A stretch of 64,000 bases of DNA from Chrysopilus asiliformis (GCA_964034945.1 OZ035962.1:48787931-48851930); one strand, 5' to 3'; positions 30,445 through 42,872 are shown, counted from the first letter of the stretch. The notes: generated by a model from the sequence alone, not told the origin. Made by a program: numbers and translations.

Positions 30445-31134
30445 CCTTGATACCACTAAAAGTGGGGGTCTGGATGGTTTGCCCAATAAATTTGTTAAAT
30501 CCTTGTGTAATGAGCTAACAGTTCCGCTGTTCTATTTATACAACAAAAGCTTGCACGAAGGGGTTTTTCCGGATATATGGAAAAAGGGTTTGGTAATCCC
30601 AATTTTCAAAAAAGGCAATAATTTGTTAGCTGAAAACTATAACCAATCAGTATATTAAATTGCTTCGCAAAAATATTTGAAAAATTAATTTTCTCGCACC
30701 TCGAGGATGTCCTCTCAGACTCAATTTGCGTAAACCAACATGGGTTTCGTAAAAATAAATCTACTCTGACGAACCTTATTCAATTTACGAACACTGTAGC
30801 GGAAACTCTGGAAAAACATGGTCAACTTGATGTGATATACACGGATTTCTCAAAGGCATTTGATACAGTTAACCATAATATTTTACTGGCAAAGTTCGAA
30901 AACTATGGAATAAAAGGCGATTTATTGCATTTACTGAGATCCTACTTGACGAATAGAAGTAACTTTGTTGTGTTTAACAATTGTATGTCTACATGTTTTT
31001 CTCCATGTAGTGGTGTACCTCAGGGATCTGTCCTGGGCCGTTTTTTGTTCTTAATTTTTATTAATGACTTGCCGCAGTTCCTATTATCTGACTCCCTTTT
31101 ATTTGCTGACGATCTTAAAATTTATAACATAATA
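30445..31134 (+). pseudogene. LINE-C ORF2, RT N-terminal and catalytic part
   Basis: LDGLPNKFVKSLCNELTVP, WKKGLVIPIFKKGNN and ENY, then a frameshift near 30650 and CFAKIFEKLIFSHLEDV, NQHGFRKNKSTLTNL. Motif A VIYTDFSKAFDTVNH, motif B SGVPQGSVLGRFLFLIFIND and motif C LLFADDLKIYN are intact. The frame is cut at 31134 by the hAT element and goes on at 32068 (KSLLDCEILQLDLNSL). Confidence 0.9.
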
Positions 31135-32059
31135 CAGCGGTTCTCAACCTTTCAGTATTCGCGGCCCAATTTTCAATAAAAATTGTCACCGCGCCCCCCC
31201 TGCATACAATAAAATGTATACAATAATAACGTAATTTGAGTATTTTGGCGCTAAACCTACACTACTACCCTAATTTTAAATACAAATTACCAAGAAAACA
31301 GTAATTTATTGACATTTGGCAACACCGATCCTCAGCGTTGACAAAACAAGAATCCGGTGCCTTTTTATTGCTCTTGCGTCATTTTTGCGGTTTCACGAGA
31401 AGTTGTTTTAACCCTGAAATCACAATGAACGCGAAACCGACGCGAAACTGGCGCAGAAACTGTCACTTCAAAGCTTGGTTCCCACAAATTGTTTGAAGTG
31501 AGCACAGTGAACGTATAGAACGCAGCTACAACGTAACCGCAACGCAAAAGTTTGCAAACTTCTAACTTTGCCGCAGAATTCTGCGTTGACAGTTCATAAA
31601 GTGAGGTTGGAGAAATGTCGTTCGAGGAAAAATTGATAGCCTTAGTGCAATAACATACAAATAACAAAGATAAAGACCAACAAAGCAAATTATCGCTTCA
31701 AAATTATCCATTCTTGTAATTTTGCCAACTTTATACCACTTTATATTATGTCACTTGTACTACTTCACGAGCTGCCATTATGCTCTGCCGCTAGAATTTT
31801 GCACTGCGTGACAGTTCAGAGCGTTGTAGTTGCGTTGGTTTCGCGCTGGTTTCGCGTTCATTGTGCTCCAAGCGTAAGTTAATAAGTTAATTATTAAATA
31901 TTATATCGAAATGTATTTTGTTTTGTATGTGGGTATGTACTTTCCTTGCAGTCAATTAATAAACTTTTTTAAATATTTTGTCTTGGATATGCTCGCGCCC
32001 CCCCTTAAATGTACTCGCGCCCCCCTAGGGGGGCGCGCCCCACAGGTTGAGAATCGCTG
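31135..32059 (+). mobile_element. Non-autonomous hAT element, 925 bp
   Basis: Ends read inwards CAGCGGTTCTCAACC and CAGCGATTCTCAACC, a hAT pattern. A perfect 8-bp target duplication ACATAATA lies at 31127-31134 and 32060-32067. Excision in thought restores the RT frame (KIYNII then KSLLDC). C-rich GCGCCCCCC blocks lie inside both ends. No transposase. Parts of this family recur at 36985 and 45465-45840. Confidence 0.93.
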
Positions 32060-32067
32060 ACATAATA

Positions 32068-32847
32068 AAATCTTTACTTGACTGTGAAATTTTACAACTT
32101 GACCTCAACTCTTTATGTATATGGTGCAATAACAATGACTTGACTTTAAATATTTTTAAGTGCCATCAAATGACATTTTCCCTGAGCAAAAGTCCGATAT
32201 GCCACGATTACACGCTCGACAACATAATTTTGGCCAAAATCCAAAAGGTGTCCGATCTTGGAGTTATTTTTGATTCCAAATTAAAATTTGATCAGCACAT
32301 CTTAAATATAACTAATAGGGCACTGCGACTATCCGGTTTTATTGTTCGTTCGTCGCGTTCTTTCTGTCACCCTTCTACATGTATCACATTATTTATAAGG
32401 CTTGTACGTAGTATTCTTGAATACTGTTCTTCTGTGTGGTCTCCGTACTATATGTGTTATGTAAAACTAATTGAACGTGTACAAAGAAGATTTACAAAGC
32501 AAGTTTACTTCAAATTTAACATTAATAATGACAGTTACAACGAAAGACTTGAACACTTTAAACTACCGACGCTAGAGAAACGGCGTTTATTCCTAGATGA
32601 GTGCACCTTTTTCAAAATTTTTAATGGAGGTTTTGGAAGCACTTTAAAACAGCGGCTAAATCTAAGATCTTCAGGTTTACCAAACCGACTGAATTTAACT
32701 TTCATGCAACCTGTTGCTACGCTGAATGTGTATTATCACTCACCACTAGTACGTCTCCCAAGAAATCATGACAACTTTCACTTTGGTTCGCTAGACATCC
32801 CGTATTCAAGATTCCGTCAAAATGTGATTAATTGGTTAAGATCTTAA
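32068..32847 (+). pseudogene. LINE-C ORF2, RT C-terminal part
   Basis: Continues after the hAT element: WCNNNDLTLNIFKCHQMTFS, VSDLGVIFDSKLKFDQH, IRLVRSILEYCSSVWSPYY, VQRRFTKQVYFKF, ending LRS and TAA at 32847. This half is open throughout. It aligns along its length with the left-edge LINE fragment (2-700). Confidence 0.9.
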
Positions 32848-32940
32848 CAGTTTTTATTTGATCATTAATTTAGTGCTATTGAGTAATTGGATATATATCT
32901 GTTCTATAGCAATATTGTAAATAAATAAATAAATAAATAA

Positions 32941-34804
32941 ATCTCTCACAGATGAGAGCTTCGTCCTTTGCCACCAGACTACCGCTGCATAGGCTAGAGT
33001 TGGCCTGATGATGGCCGTGTAGATCCAAAAAATAATTTTTGGCGATAGTCCCCAAGTGCGTGAGAAAGCTCTCTTACATTGTAAAAAAGCAAAGATAGCG
33101 TTATTCACTTTTTTGGTAACATGAGTCCTCCAGTTTAGTTTTTTGTCCAGAGTGACTCCCAGGAATTTAACCTCATTATAGAGTTCTAAGCGATGTCTAT
33201 TTACAGTAGGCATTACTAAGTCATCAATCTTTCTTTTGTTGGTGAAGATAATTGATTTGATTTTGTCAGGATTGATGTTCAGTCCTTTGGCCGTACACCA
33301 GTTCGTAATCAATTGGAGCGCAGTAGCTAGAATCTCTCCAAGGACACTTAAGTATTTGCTCTTAATTAAAATTGCAATATCATCTGCGTAACCAATTGCG
33401 AATATGCCTTTCGAGTTCAGCTGATGTAGTAGATCGTCTACAACTAAACACCATAGCAGTGGTGATAAAACACCGCCCTGGGGCAGCCTTTTACAGTAGC
33501 AATAGATGCTTCATAATTACCAATTTTCGTTTCGATTTTCCTAGTGTCCAACATGTTATAAATCCACCTAGTAGTGGTTTCATCAACTCCCCTTGTGGTC
33601 AGGGCTGATCTAATGGCTTCAAAAGAGGTGTTATCAAAAGCACCTTCAATGTCTATCAGTGTACAGAGATTGAAGTCCTTATGGTGCATGCCATGTTCTA
33701 TTTCTGACAAAAGGTGATGAAGCGCTGTTTATTTACCTTTTTGATAGGCAAATCTTTTTGGGTGGAGAGTCAAATTTAGTTGTAATTCATCACGAAGGTA
33801 AATTTCAACTAGTTTCTCCAGTGTCTTTAATATAAAACTCATAAGACTAATGGGCATGTATGATTTGGCCAGATAGTAAGTCTGCTTGCCTGGTTTAGGA
33901 ATAAAGATTACTTTCACCCTCCTCCATGAACTGGGAATGTAGCAGAAGGCAATGCATTCTCTATACAGGTCATGGATAGGAGTAATAAGTGAATCTAACC
34001 CTTTCTGTAAACAGATAGGATATATTTCATCTGGACCGGGAGATTTAAAAGGTGCAAACCCGTTAATGACCCATGATATTTTCTCTTTGGAAACATTTCT
34101 GTCTGCAGTAGACCAGTCCGCTGAGCCCCATTCTACTTCAGCAACAGGTTTGTCTAGGTATGGGAAAATGGGTATCCAGGAGATGAAGCGCAGTTTCACT
34201 ATAATCGAGTGTGTACTGTCCAGAGGCGGTTTGAAAAATAGTGGGTTGACTGAGCGGGTCCTTAGCTAGGATTTTGTGTAATCTTGCCGCTTCAGGTACA
34301 CTGTCAATTTCACCACAAAATTTTTTCCAGTTTTCTCTTTTAGATTTTCTTATCAGTTTTTTGTAAGTCTTTTGAGTCTCACTGTAATTTGACCATTCAG
34401 TGACTGTATTTTTTCTTTTTGCTATGTTAAATTGCCTCCGTAGGGATTGTCTGAGCTTATTAAGTTCAGCATTCCACCAAGGAGTATTACACTTATCACT
34501 TCTCCTGCTAATTGTACAAGTGCTATGGTATGCAGATCTGATTTCATTTGTTAAGAATTCACTTTTTGTCTCTAAGTTATTGAGATACAGAATTTGGGAG
34601 TTCCAAGACTCAAAAGAATGTTCCAAGATTTCAGTAAAACTTACCCAGTCGGCCTTTCTTGGAATTCTAAAGGATACATCAGGGGTGGAGTCGCTTTTTG
34701 TGCTAAAGACTATTGCTCTGTGGTCAGACGCATTAATAAGATTTGATACATGCCAATTGTTAATGATGTTTAAAATAGCAGGCGTGGAGAAAGTGATATC
34801 AATT
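32941..34804 (-). pseudogene. LINE-B ORF2, reverse transcriptase
   Basis: From 34804 leftward: end of the endonuclease (NASDHRAIVFSTKSD), linker CNTPWWNAELNKLRQSL, frameshift near 34160, FAPFKSPGPDEIYPICLQ, KVIFIPKPGKQ, ISLMSFILKTLEKLVEI, AYQKGK then TAA (33727-33729), TLIDIEGAFDNTS (motif A), GCPQGGVLSPLLWCL (motif B), GYADDIAIL (motif C), LNINPDKIKSIIFTNKR, FLGVTLDKKLNWRTHV, IYTAIIRPTLAYAAVVWW. Catalytic motifs are intact but stops and frameshifts break the gene. It is continued at 28479 beyond LINE-C. Confidence 0.9.
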
Positions 34805-35482
34805 CTGTGGTTACAAGTAATAAGGGCTTAAGTCGAATTTCTTCATTTTTCAGGAGAAGCATTTTAATATTTATGAAATTTTAACTGTTGGTGGCAAAGG
34901 GGTATCAAACCGAATTCAAAAACCTATAACTACAAAACGTTATGAAAAATAAGCTTTTTACGATTGGTTTAATCTGGTTTATTCAAACTTAATATTTTCA
35001 GAGAAATTAAGGATTATTTTACTTTAGCCACTCTTTCAAAACTTTTTTATGTCTTAGAAATGGCTACAATCAATGGCTAAAGTCAAGTTAAGCCTCTAAA
35101 AACCTACACCCCGATTTGAAAAAGAGGCTAAAACAGACTTTAGCCTGCTCGTTTCGGAAAAAATAAAACCGAAGAATGAACTAATTCGACTTAAGCCACT
35201 ATTCCACGTGCAAAAACGATCAAATCAATGCAGCTTCGCGCCCATAAGAGTGGATTAAGTCTATACAAAAATATATGGGATCTGACTTTAGCCGTTCTTC
35301 CAAATGCAACTTGGAAATTTTTTGACTTTAGCCATTTGATGTAGTAGCCTATAACGGTCAAAAATTGTCGTAGAAACTAACGGGTTAGTGGAATTAAGAG
35401 CATTTTGGAAGGAGAACACAATTCTGTAAAAACATTGAAAACGGCTAAAGTCGAGTTAGGCCCTTACAACTTGTGACCACAG
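34805..35482. mobile_element. CTGTGG inverted-repeat element, 678 bp, with AATT flanks
   Basis: Both ends read CTGTGGTYACAAGT followed by TAAGGGC and TCGA-type sequence inwards (about 35 bp). AATT flanks both sides (34801-34804, 35483-35486), and joining across it restores the conserved endonuclease stretch (REII then DITFSTP), so a 4-bp target duplication is likely. GACTTTAGCC or its complement recurs about six times in both orientations. No coding sequence. Second copy at 43285-43962. Class unknown. Confidence 0.82.
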
Positions 35483-36059
35483 AATTATTTCTCGCCTGAT
35501 ACTGTTTATAAAGGTGGGCTCATGCCCCTTATTTAGGAGTTCCGGGTTCTCACTTTGTATAAATTCAAAGAGAGCACTTCCTCTATTATTGGTATTTGAG
35601 CTGTTCCATGCTACATGATGAGCATTCAAATCACAGCCAAAGATTATGGGAATGCTATTGAGTTTACTGTACCCAAGGATGTCATTAAGCTCTTCGCTAG
35701 GAGGAGGATTACACGAATCATATGGCAGGTAAGCCGATACTAAGATTATGTCGCAGTGAGAACGATTATTTGGCGCCTTCAGGATACACGCCACAACATC
35801 ACGGTTGCTTGGGAATTGGAGAGAAAGCAACGTTATTTTTTACCCAGATGCATGCTCTAGGTTTTACTTCAGTTTCATCAACTATTAGTGTGCCTAAATT
35901 TAAAGGACGACCACGAATTTTACCTTTGTATAGGTAAGGTTCTTGAATGAGAGCAAAATCTGTTTGCCCCATGGATAGACAACGGCATAATTCGGCCGTT
36001 GCTGCTTTGCCATGCTGCAAATTTATTTGTAGAACTGTGACTTTCGTTTTGTTAATCAT
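35483..36059 (-). pseudogene. LINE-B ORF2, endonuclease
   Basis: ATG at 36059, reading VTVLQINLQHGKAATAEL, ALIQEPYLYKGKIRG (catalytic Glu in QEP), a frameshift near 35815, ILVSAYLPYDSCNPP, GCDLNAHHVAWNSSNTN (catalytic Asp/Asn and the Trp that LINE-A has lost), ending REII at the 678-bp insertion. The ORF starts 54 bp after ORF1 ends, in normal LINE order. Confidence 0.9.
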
Positions 36060-36113
36060 GATAACAAAAGAGGAAGAAAGTCATACGCTCACAGGCAGCC
36101 GATCCGAGAAGTG

Positions 36114-36722
36114 CTAAACAGCACTACGATCGGCAGCCTCTGGGTCCGAAGGTCCCTCGGGATGTACATGACAATAACGAGAGTTATCATCAGCTATCCC
36201 AGCTTCCTTCAGACCTGAACCTAAGTTCTCGTCAGGGTCCGTTAGGACTGGGTTTTTTCCTGCGTCATTAGAATCGCAGCACTCCATAGGCGATGATCTC
36301 TCAGCCGACTGAAAAGTGTTTTCCTTAGAGGTTGCAGTATTAGTCGCACCTTTCGGACCATTGTCATAAGTAATACCGGTTTTGCCTGCATTAGCCGCCG
36401 CATCAGCACGCTTCTGCTTGAGCTCAGCTTCCGCTTCCGTTGTGAGGAAAGTTATTTGTCCCATGAGGTAAAATAACTTGTACTGCCTCAACTTCAAGAA
36501 ATCTACGGTGTCTTTGTCCACACCAAACACAAGATGTATGGCTTGATCATATTCCCTACGGCTATACAATCTCCATTTCAAGGTGAGAAGGCCTGGATTT
36601 TGACGTCTCATTCTAGTTTGAATGGTTTCGGTCGACACATCTGTGGGTCCCTTAATGAACACCGCTAATCTCGTTGGCAAATCATCCCATGGGCATGGCA
36701 TCTTCTCCACGGTTTTTTGCAC
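36114..36722 (-). pseudogene. LINE-B ORF1 C-terminal region
   Basis: About 200 open codons upstream of ORF2 on the minus strand: PWDDLPTRLAVFIKGPTDVS, LKWRLYSRREYDQAIHLVFG, then a low-complexity tail rich in Asp, Pro and Ser. ORF1 proteins coat LINE RNA. The segment resembles the central domain found in ORF1 of insect R1/LOA-like elements (family impression, no search). The 5' part, where the start should be, is replaced by the TATACCC fragment at 36723, so the true ATG is lost. Confidence 0.7.
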
Positions 36723-36984
36723 GTACCCCCCATACGAACAAAAAGGTTTTTTGTGAATATCTCAAAAACGGTGCATCTTATGAAAAAAGTGCAAGAGCAA
36801 AAGTTATTTTGGATATGATTTTACATAAAACTCCCATACATCAAAATCCGATTGGAATAAATTTTAAAAAATCTTGTTGGAAAATTTGACTTCAAAGTGG
36901 AATTTTGGAACAACTGTTGGCCGTTCACTTAAATCACCATACGGGTTTTCAATAATTGCCAGATTGGCAATTATAGCTTTTGTT
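36723..36984 (+). repeat. TATACCC element, 3' half, followed by hAT tip
   Basis: GTACCCCCCATACGAAC to the 3' hairpin, ending GCTTTTGTT, then GGGCGCGCCCCACA (36985-36998), the right-end sequence of the hAT at 32059. Confidence 0.85.
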
Positions 36985-36996
36985 GGGCGCGCCCCA

Positions 36997-38108
36997 CAAT
37001 TTTCGTTTCGATTTTCCTAGTGTCCAACATGTTATAAATCCACCTAGTAGTGGTTTCATCAACTCCCCTTGTGGTCAGGGCTAATCTAATGGCTTCAAAA
37101 GAGGTGTTATCAAAAGCACCTTCAATGTCTATCAATGTACAGAGATTGAAGTCCTTATGGTGCATGCCATGTTCTATTTCTGACAAAAGGTGATGAAGCG
37201 CTGTTTATTTACCTTTTTGATAGGCAAATCTTTTTGGGTGGAGAGTCAAATTTAGTTGTAATTCATCACGAAGGTAAATTTCAACTAGTTTCTCCAGTGT
37301 CTTTAATATAAAACTCATAAGACTAATGGGCATGTATGATTTGGCCAGATAGTAAGTCTGCTTGCCTGGTTTAGGAATAAAGATTACTTTCACCCTCCTC
37401 CATGAACTGGGAATGTAGCAGAAGGCAATGCATTCTCTATACAGGTCATGGATAGGAGTAATAAGTGAATCTAACCCTTTCTGTAAACAGATAGGATATA
37501 TTTCATCTGGACCGGGAGATTTAAAAGGTGCAAACCCGTTAATGACCCATGATATTTTCTCTTTGGAAACATTTCTGTCTGCAGTAGACCAGTCCGCTGA
37601 GCCCCATTCTACTTCAGCAACAGGTTTGTCTAGGTATGGGAAAATGGGTATCCAGGAGATGAAGCGCAGTTTCACTATAATCGAGTGTGTACTGTCCAGA
37701 GGCGGTTTGAAAAATAGTGGGTTGACTGAGCGGGTCCTTAGCTAGGATTTTGTGTAATCTTGCCGCTTCAGGTACACTGTCAATTTCACCACAAAATTTT
37801 TTCCAGTTTTCTCTTTTAGATTTTCTTATCAGTTTTTTGTAAGTCTTTTGAGTCTCACTGTAATTTGACCATTCAGTGACTGTATTTTTTCTTTTTGCTA
37901 TGTTAAATTGCCTCCGTAGGGATTGTCTGAGCTTATTAAGTTCAGCATTCCACCAAGGAGTATTACACTTATCACTTCTCCTGCTAATTGTACAAGTGCT
38001 ATGGTATGCAGATCTGATTTCATTTGTTAAGAATTCACTTTTTGTCTCTAAGTTATTGAGATACAGAATTTGGGAGTTCCAAGACTCAAAAGAATGGTCC
38101 AAGATTTC
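36997..38108 (-). pseudogene. LINE-B copy 2: reverse transcriptase
   Basis: Second copy of 33521-34632, from the linker (CNTPWWNAELNKLRQ) to motif A (LIDIEGAFDNTS). Motifs B and C are outside the duplicated unit, so this copy could not encode a working RT. Confidence 0.9.
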
Positions 38109-38385
38109 GACTTACGTAGTGAGCTGTTGAATAGCATTGTCGTGCATTGATATGAGCGGCAAATTCTCTCTAAATTAAATATTATTTGCACATTACACTT
38201 GGTCTCAACAGTTTATTTTTATAAACAACAGTCTAAAGTATTAGAATAAATTGAAGTGTTCAAAAAATAAGTGGAAATAAGTTTATAAAATCATTTCAAA
38301 ATTATACTACCGAGAACATAACCTCAACTTTTTTTCCATACAAAGAAAGAAAGAGAAAAAATGCTAGCTTGAATTATATTTTAAA

Positions 38386-39694
38386 ATGAGTAGCAAGCTA
38401 AATAAACACCAAAAAAAAAGAACATCGAGATCAGCGATCAATACAATTGCAAATTCTTTTGGTAATAAAGCTGCAGTTCGTACCAATTACAATAAAGAAG
38501 TTACAGCAAATAAAACTGACACCATATATGCGCCGGCTCCATCATCCAAACGCAAAGCCAATATTACCAGCCCACCATCACTTGAAATCATACAATCAGC
38601 CAAAAAAACTTCACAAGAGATGGCACAAAATCAAATTTCAATCGATGACATCAAAAGGTTGTTTGACGACCAATCCAATAAAATGGCCAGTGATATGCAA
38701 TCCAGACTTGATGCACACACGAGCAAAATGGTTAATGAAATTCAACAACAACTGGACACCCACAACAGCAACATAGCAAACACCATTACATCTACAGTAA
38801 AAAAAGAAATAAAATATGCTCGGTGAACAGTTGAAAGTGGACATTCGTAGCCAGGTGATTGACATTAACAATAAAATTGATCGAATTCATAATAACTTCA
38901 ATAGTGAAATGGGTGCAGTTAAGAAAAGTGTTGACATTTGTTTGGACCGCATAAATTCACGAGATGATGACGTCAACCGAATTGCTAAATTGAATGAGCT
39001 GAAAATCAGAGGAATTCCATACACAACCGATGAAAATTTGCAGCTAGTATTCAAAGTCATATCGCAATACATTGGTTATGACCTATCGCATCCGAATCAT
39101 CTTCCTGTTTTGAATCGAATACCAAGAAGAAAACTTGAAAACAACGAACTCGTGCAGCAGCCGACTATTATTGTGAGCTTTGTTGCAAAACATATTCGTG
39201 ATAAATTTTATGCACTGTATCTGACCAAAGTTAGTGACAAACCGTTGATGGCAGAACACATAAATTTGACACAGGGTGGTCGTGTGATTATTTCAGAAAA
39301 TTTAACGGCTGTGAACCAAAAACTGTTTGTGAGTGCAATGAAATTGAAATTCGAGAAAAAACTAGCAAAAGTATTTACAAGAGATGGGCTGGTGCAAATT
39401 AAAAATGCAATTTAATCGAAGCCAAAGACAATTCGTTCATCACGTGATTTAGATCTATACGTTGCTGAATCCGAAACACAAAAAGAACCATCTTTGCCCA
39501 CACAACCATTAATCACTCCAACCAGCTCGAATTCAAATGTCAACGCAACCATCTCGGCAATTAATCCGGCAACATCAATCAACGCAAATTCATCAGCGTC
39601 AAACCATATCAATAATCTTGAAGGGTCTATTTCAAATGGTAGCGACGTCACCACCAGTACAAATCCACCAGCTTCTTTCATGGAGACAACCTGA
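38386..39694 (+). pseudogene. LINE-D ORF1 (RNA-binding protein) with one frameshift and one stop
   Basis: ATG at 38386. A basic N-terminus (KLNKHQKKRTSRSA) is followed by a probable coiled coil (about residues 95-180), then an RRM-like region (LNELKIRGIPYTTDENLQ, PTIIVSFVAKHIRDKFY) and a C-terminal block (INLTQGGRVIISENLTAVNQ) as in L1/CR1-type ORF1 proteins. An extra A in the A-rich run near 38815 shifts the frame. A TAA at 39413-39415 interrupts, but the same frame stays open to 39694 with an Asn/Ser/Thr-rich tail. No CCHC knuckle is present, unlike jockey ORF1. Role: RNA binding and chaperone in the retrotransposition particle. Confidence 0.8.
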
Positions 39695-40010
39695 ATGCAA
39701 AGTATCGATCTTTTATTAAAAAATTATCAAACAAAAAATCCTTACATATATTTTGAACCAAAAAGCTTGCTTTACTCATTTAAAATGAAAATTATTCAAC
39801 TAATATTGCAAATCTATCTTATCTTACATTATTTATTTATTAATTATTTTGTTTTTTTAGCCCTTATTATCGAAAATATTATTCAATTTCTGAGAGCTAT
39901 TTATTTACAAAACAAACGGCCAGTGCATGATTTTTTTTTTTTGATTTTCTAATTGAATTTTAATAGACATTTTTTTTTGTTTGTCTCTCAATTCTTTCTG
40001 AGGATTACCG
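39695..40010 (+). other. LINE-D inter-ORF region
   Basis: AT-rich, with many stops in all frames. It may hold an internal translation signal for ORF2, but no motif is visible. Confidence 0.4.
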
Positions 40011-42872
40011 ATGGCAACCAAAAAATCTAATTTATCTATCTACTATCAAAATGTTCGCGGGCTTAGAACAAAAACCAATATACGTTCTGATATTTCTGCC
40101 TCACAATATGATATAATTATTTTTACAAAGCACTGGCTAAATGATAATTTCAATAGCAGCGAATATTTTGATGGAACATATTTTGTTGAAAGGGATGACA
40201 GAGTTTCAAACGATAAAAAATGGGGAGGTGGTGCGTTGATCGCAATCAAAAACAATTTAACATACAAAAGAATCAATGAATGGGAAAATGAATCTGCATT
40301 TGAAAATGTGTGGATCCAGTTGAAAAGCAATTCGTCTGATAACAAGACCTTCATTAACGTTCTTTACATTCCACCACAAACTAGCTATGATAATTACTCC
40401 CGATATTTTGACAGTTTAACTGAAATTATGTGTGTACGTGAACCGAATGCTAAATTTATTATTTTGGGCGACTTTAATATGGGTGCATCAATTGAATGGT
40501 ATTTTGAAAACGGAATTTGTAGTCCATTATTCTATGAAGGTGAATCAGCCACAGAATTAATTAATATGCTTGCCGTAAATGATTTAAAACAACTAATTTC
40601 AATTCATAACATAAACAATAGAACTTTAGATCTAGTGCTCTCGAATACAACTGAAATTTTTCTACACTCCGCTCAACCATTGACAAAAATTGATGAACAT
40701 CATCCGCCTTTTGAACTTAACTTTACTTCAATGGATTTAAAATTCATAAAAACGAATAAGACCAAAAAATTTAATTTTTTCAAAGCAAATTATGAAATGA
40801 TTAATAACGAATTAAATGAAGTGAAGTGGGATGACTTGTTCACTGGTATGAATTTAGATGAAATGGTAAATAAATATTACGAAGTAATACAGACCATTAT
40901 ACATAGGTACACGCCTATAATTCAACCGAAAAGTGATAAATATCCAAAATGGTTCACTGAAAAAATCATCCAATTGATTTCTGATAAAAACTTCTATCAT
41001 GACAAATTTAAACAAACTGGTTTGAAATTTTTTAATGACATTTACAAGATAAAACGTCGTGAATTAAAGTATGAATTGAGAGCAAACGAGAAAAAGTACA
41101 CTGCTAGCATTGAAAATACCATCAAAACAAACACGAAAGCATTTTTTGCATACACGAAAACACTCAATAAATCAAACAAATTACCAAATTCAATGACATA
41201 TAATAATGAGTCATCGGAAGATCCAAAAGAAATTGCGAATTATTTTGCTAAGAATTTTGAAAAAGTATATGCACCAGTAAATAACAATTTACATCTTCCC
41301 GACCTCCAGTGCAATTGTGAAAATCATTTTGACGTCACCAATGAGCATATTGTGAATGCAATTAATGATCTCAAAGAGAATAAAACAAATAGTCCCGATA
41401 ATATTCCAATGATATTTTATAAACGAACACTGCACAACATTATTCAGCCATTAAAAATTTTATTTTCAAAATCATTGCATAGTCGTACATTTCCTGACAA
41501 ATGGAAATTAAGTTTCATAACACCTTTACATAAAAATGGCGATAAAACAAACACTAATAACTATAGACCAATTTCAATCATCTCTGCAATCTCGAAAATA
41601 TTTGAAAAAATTATGTACGCCCATATTTATAGTAAAGTTTTTAATCTGATTGTACAACAGCAACACGGTTTCACAAAAAGTAAATCCACAATTTCCAACC
41701 AGGCTGAATATGTAAATTTCCTTTCGTCTAACATGGCTAAGGGTGGACAAGTAGATGCAATATACACAGATTTCCAGAAAGCCTTCGATATGATAAATCA
41801 CATCATTCTCATCCACAAACTTATCCAATTTCCTATCAATAACTGCATCAAAGCATGGATCTATTCTTTTTTAACTAATCGTACTCAATTAGTCTGTGTA
41901 AATGGCACCAAATCAAAGCCAATCCACCCCACTTCCTCAGTGCCTCAAGGCTGTATACTGTCTACACTTTTGTTTTCAATGTTCATTAATGATTTACCAT
42001 CCAATCTGAATTGAAACGTTCTCTTGTTTGCGGATGATGTTAAGGTTTTTTCGTCAATAAAATCTTTTGATGACTGCAGAAAATTGCAAAACGATCTCAG
42101 CAAAATTGTTGATTGGTGTGATAAAAATCAATTACATTTAAATGTTAATAAATGCTCAGCAATATCTTTTACAAGAAGAACTGAGGCAACACATCAAAAT
42201 TTCAACTATTCCATAAATAACACGCCGCTTCAACGTTTAAGAGTAGTAAAGGATCTAGGAGTGTTATTCGATAATAAATTAACATTTAAAAATCATGTTC
42301 AATCGATGGTGTTGAAGGCATCAAAAATGCTAGGTTTCATTTTCAGATCACTCAAACCGTTCAAAAAAATTGAAACACATGTCACCTTATACTACTCTTA
42401 CATACGAAATCTGTTGGAGTATGGCTCGCAAATTTGGAATCCCTATTACCATGTACATACTAACACTCTTGAAAATATTCAAAGAAAATTTACACGCATG
42501 CTATGTTACAAATTCCAAATACCAAGGGGTACTTATCAATCAAGATTGGGAAACTTAAATATGATATCTTTATTTCATAGAAGGCTTTTTATCGATGAAT
42601 TGTTTCTATACAAGATTGTATCTAAAAAAATTACCACGAATCTCATTGATTCCTTTACCATACACATTCCTATTAGACCAACGAGATACACACCCATTTT
42701 TTATTTACCACCTGTCACATCTAATGCAGAATTTTATTCTCTTGCACTTAGACTGAAACGTCAACACAATGAATATTTTGCATCGGTTAATCTTCTTGAA
42801 AATTCATTAGCAATTACAAAGAGAAAAATTTTAAAATCATTACCGCCTGAAATGTGGCCAAATTTTAAGTGA
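40011..42872 (+). pseudogene. LINE-D ORF2, endonuclease-reverse transcriptase with one stop codon
   Basis: ATG at 40011; a single frame of 953 codons to TAA-type end at 42872, broken only by TGA at 42012-42014. Endonuclease: IYYQNVRGLRTK, FTKHWLN (where the family has a catalytic Glu, here Lys), ILGDFNMG, and DEHHPPFEL. RT: NYRPISIISAISKIFEKIM, HGFTKSKST, motif A AIYTDFQKAFDMINH, motif B SSVPQGCILSTLLFSMFIND, motif C LLFADDVKVF just after the stop. The thumb region VVKDLGVLFDNKLTFKNHV and IRNLLEYGSQIWNPYY follows. No RNase H. Similar in type to LINE-C. Confidence 0.92.

Larger units (their letters stand above)
28483..32940 (+). mobile_element. LINE-C: jockey/CR1-like LINE, 5' truncated, inserted in LINE-B
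   Basis: Starts inside the endonuclease and ends with an (AAAT)n tail (32908-32940). ATC occurs on both sides (28480-28482, 32941-32943). It carries a mariner-like element (29487-30423) and a hAT element (31135-32059). Related to the left-edge LINE. Confidence 0.9.
27237..36722 (-). mobile_element. LINE-B: RNase H-bearing LINE on the minus strand, split by three insertions
   Basis: Read from 36722 leftward: ORF1 C-terminus, ORF2 endonuclease, RT, then across LINE-C to the RT end, RNase H and 3' UTR. Interruptions are the 678-bp element (34805-35482) and LINE-C (28483-32940, itself carrying two transposons). Removing LINE-C joins KLSSVRD to ELNKLQRIAC in frame. Same group as LINE-A. Its 5' end is cut by a TATACCC fragment. 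Confidence 0.9.
33521..36998. repeat. Tandem segmental duplication, copy 1 (3.48 kb)
   Basis: Recurs almost unchanged at 36997-45478 once LINE-D is removed (offset 3476 before, 8480 after LINE-D). It contains part of LINE-B, the 678-bp element, a TATACCC fragment and the tip of a hAT element (GGGCGCGCCCCACA). The junction at 36997 shares only CA with both partners. Confidence 0.93.
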
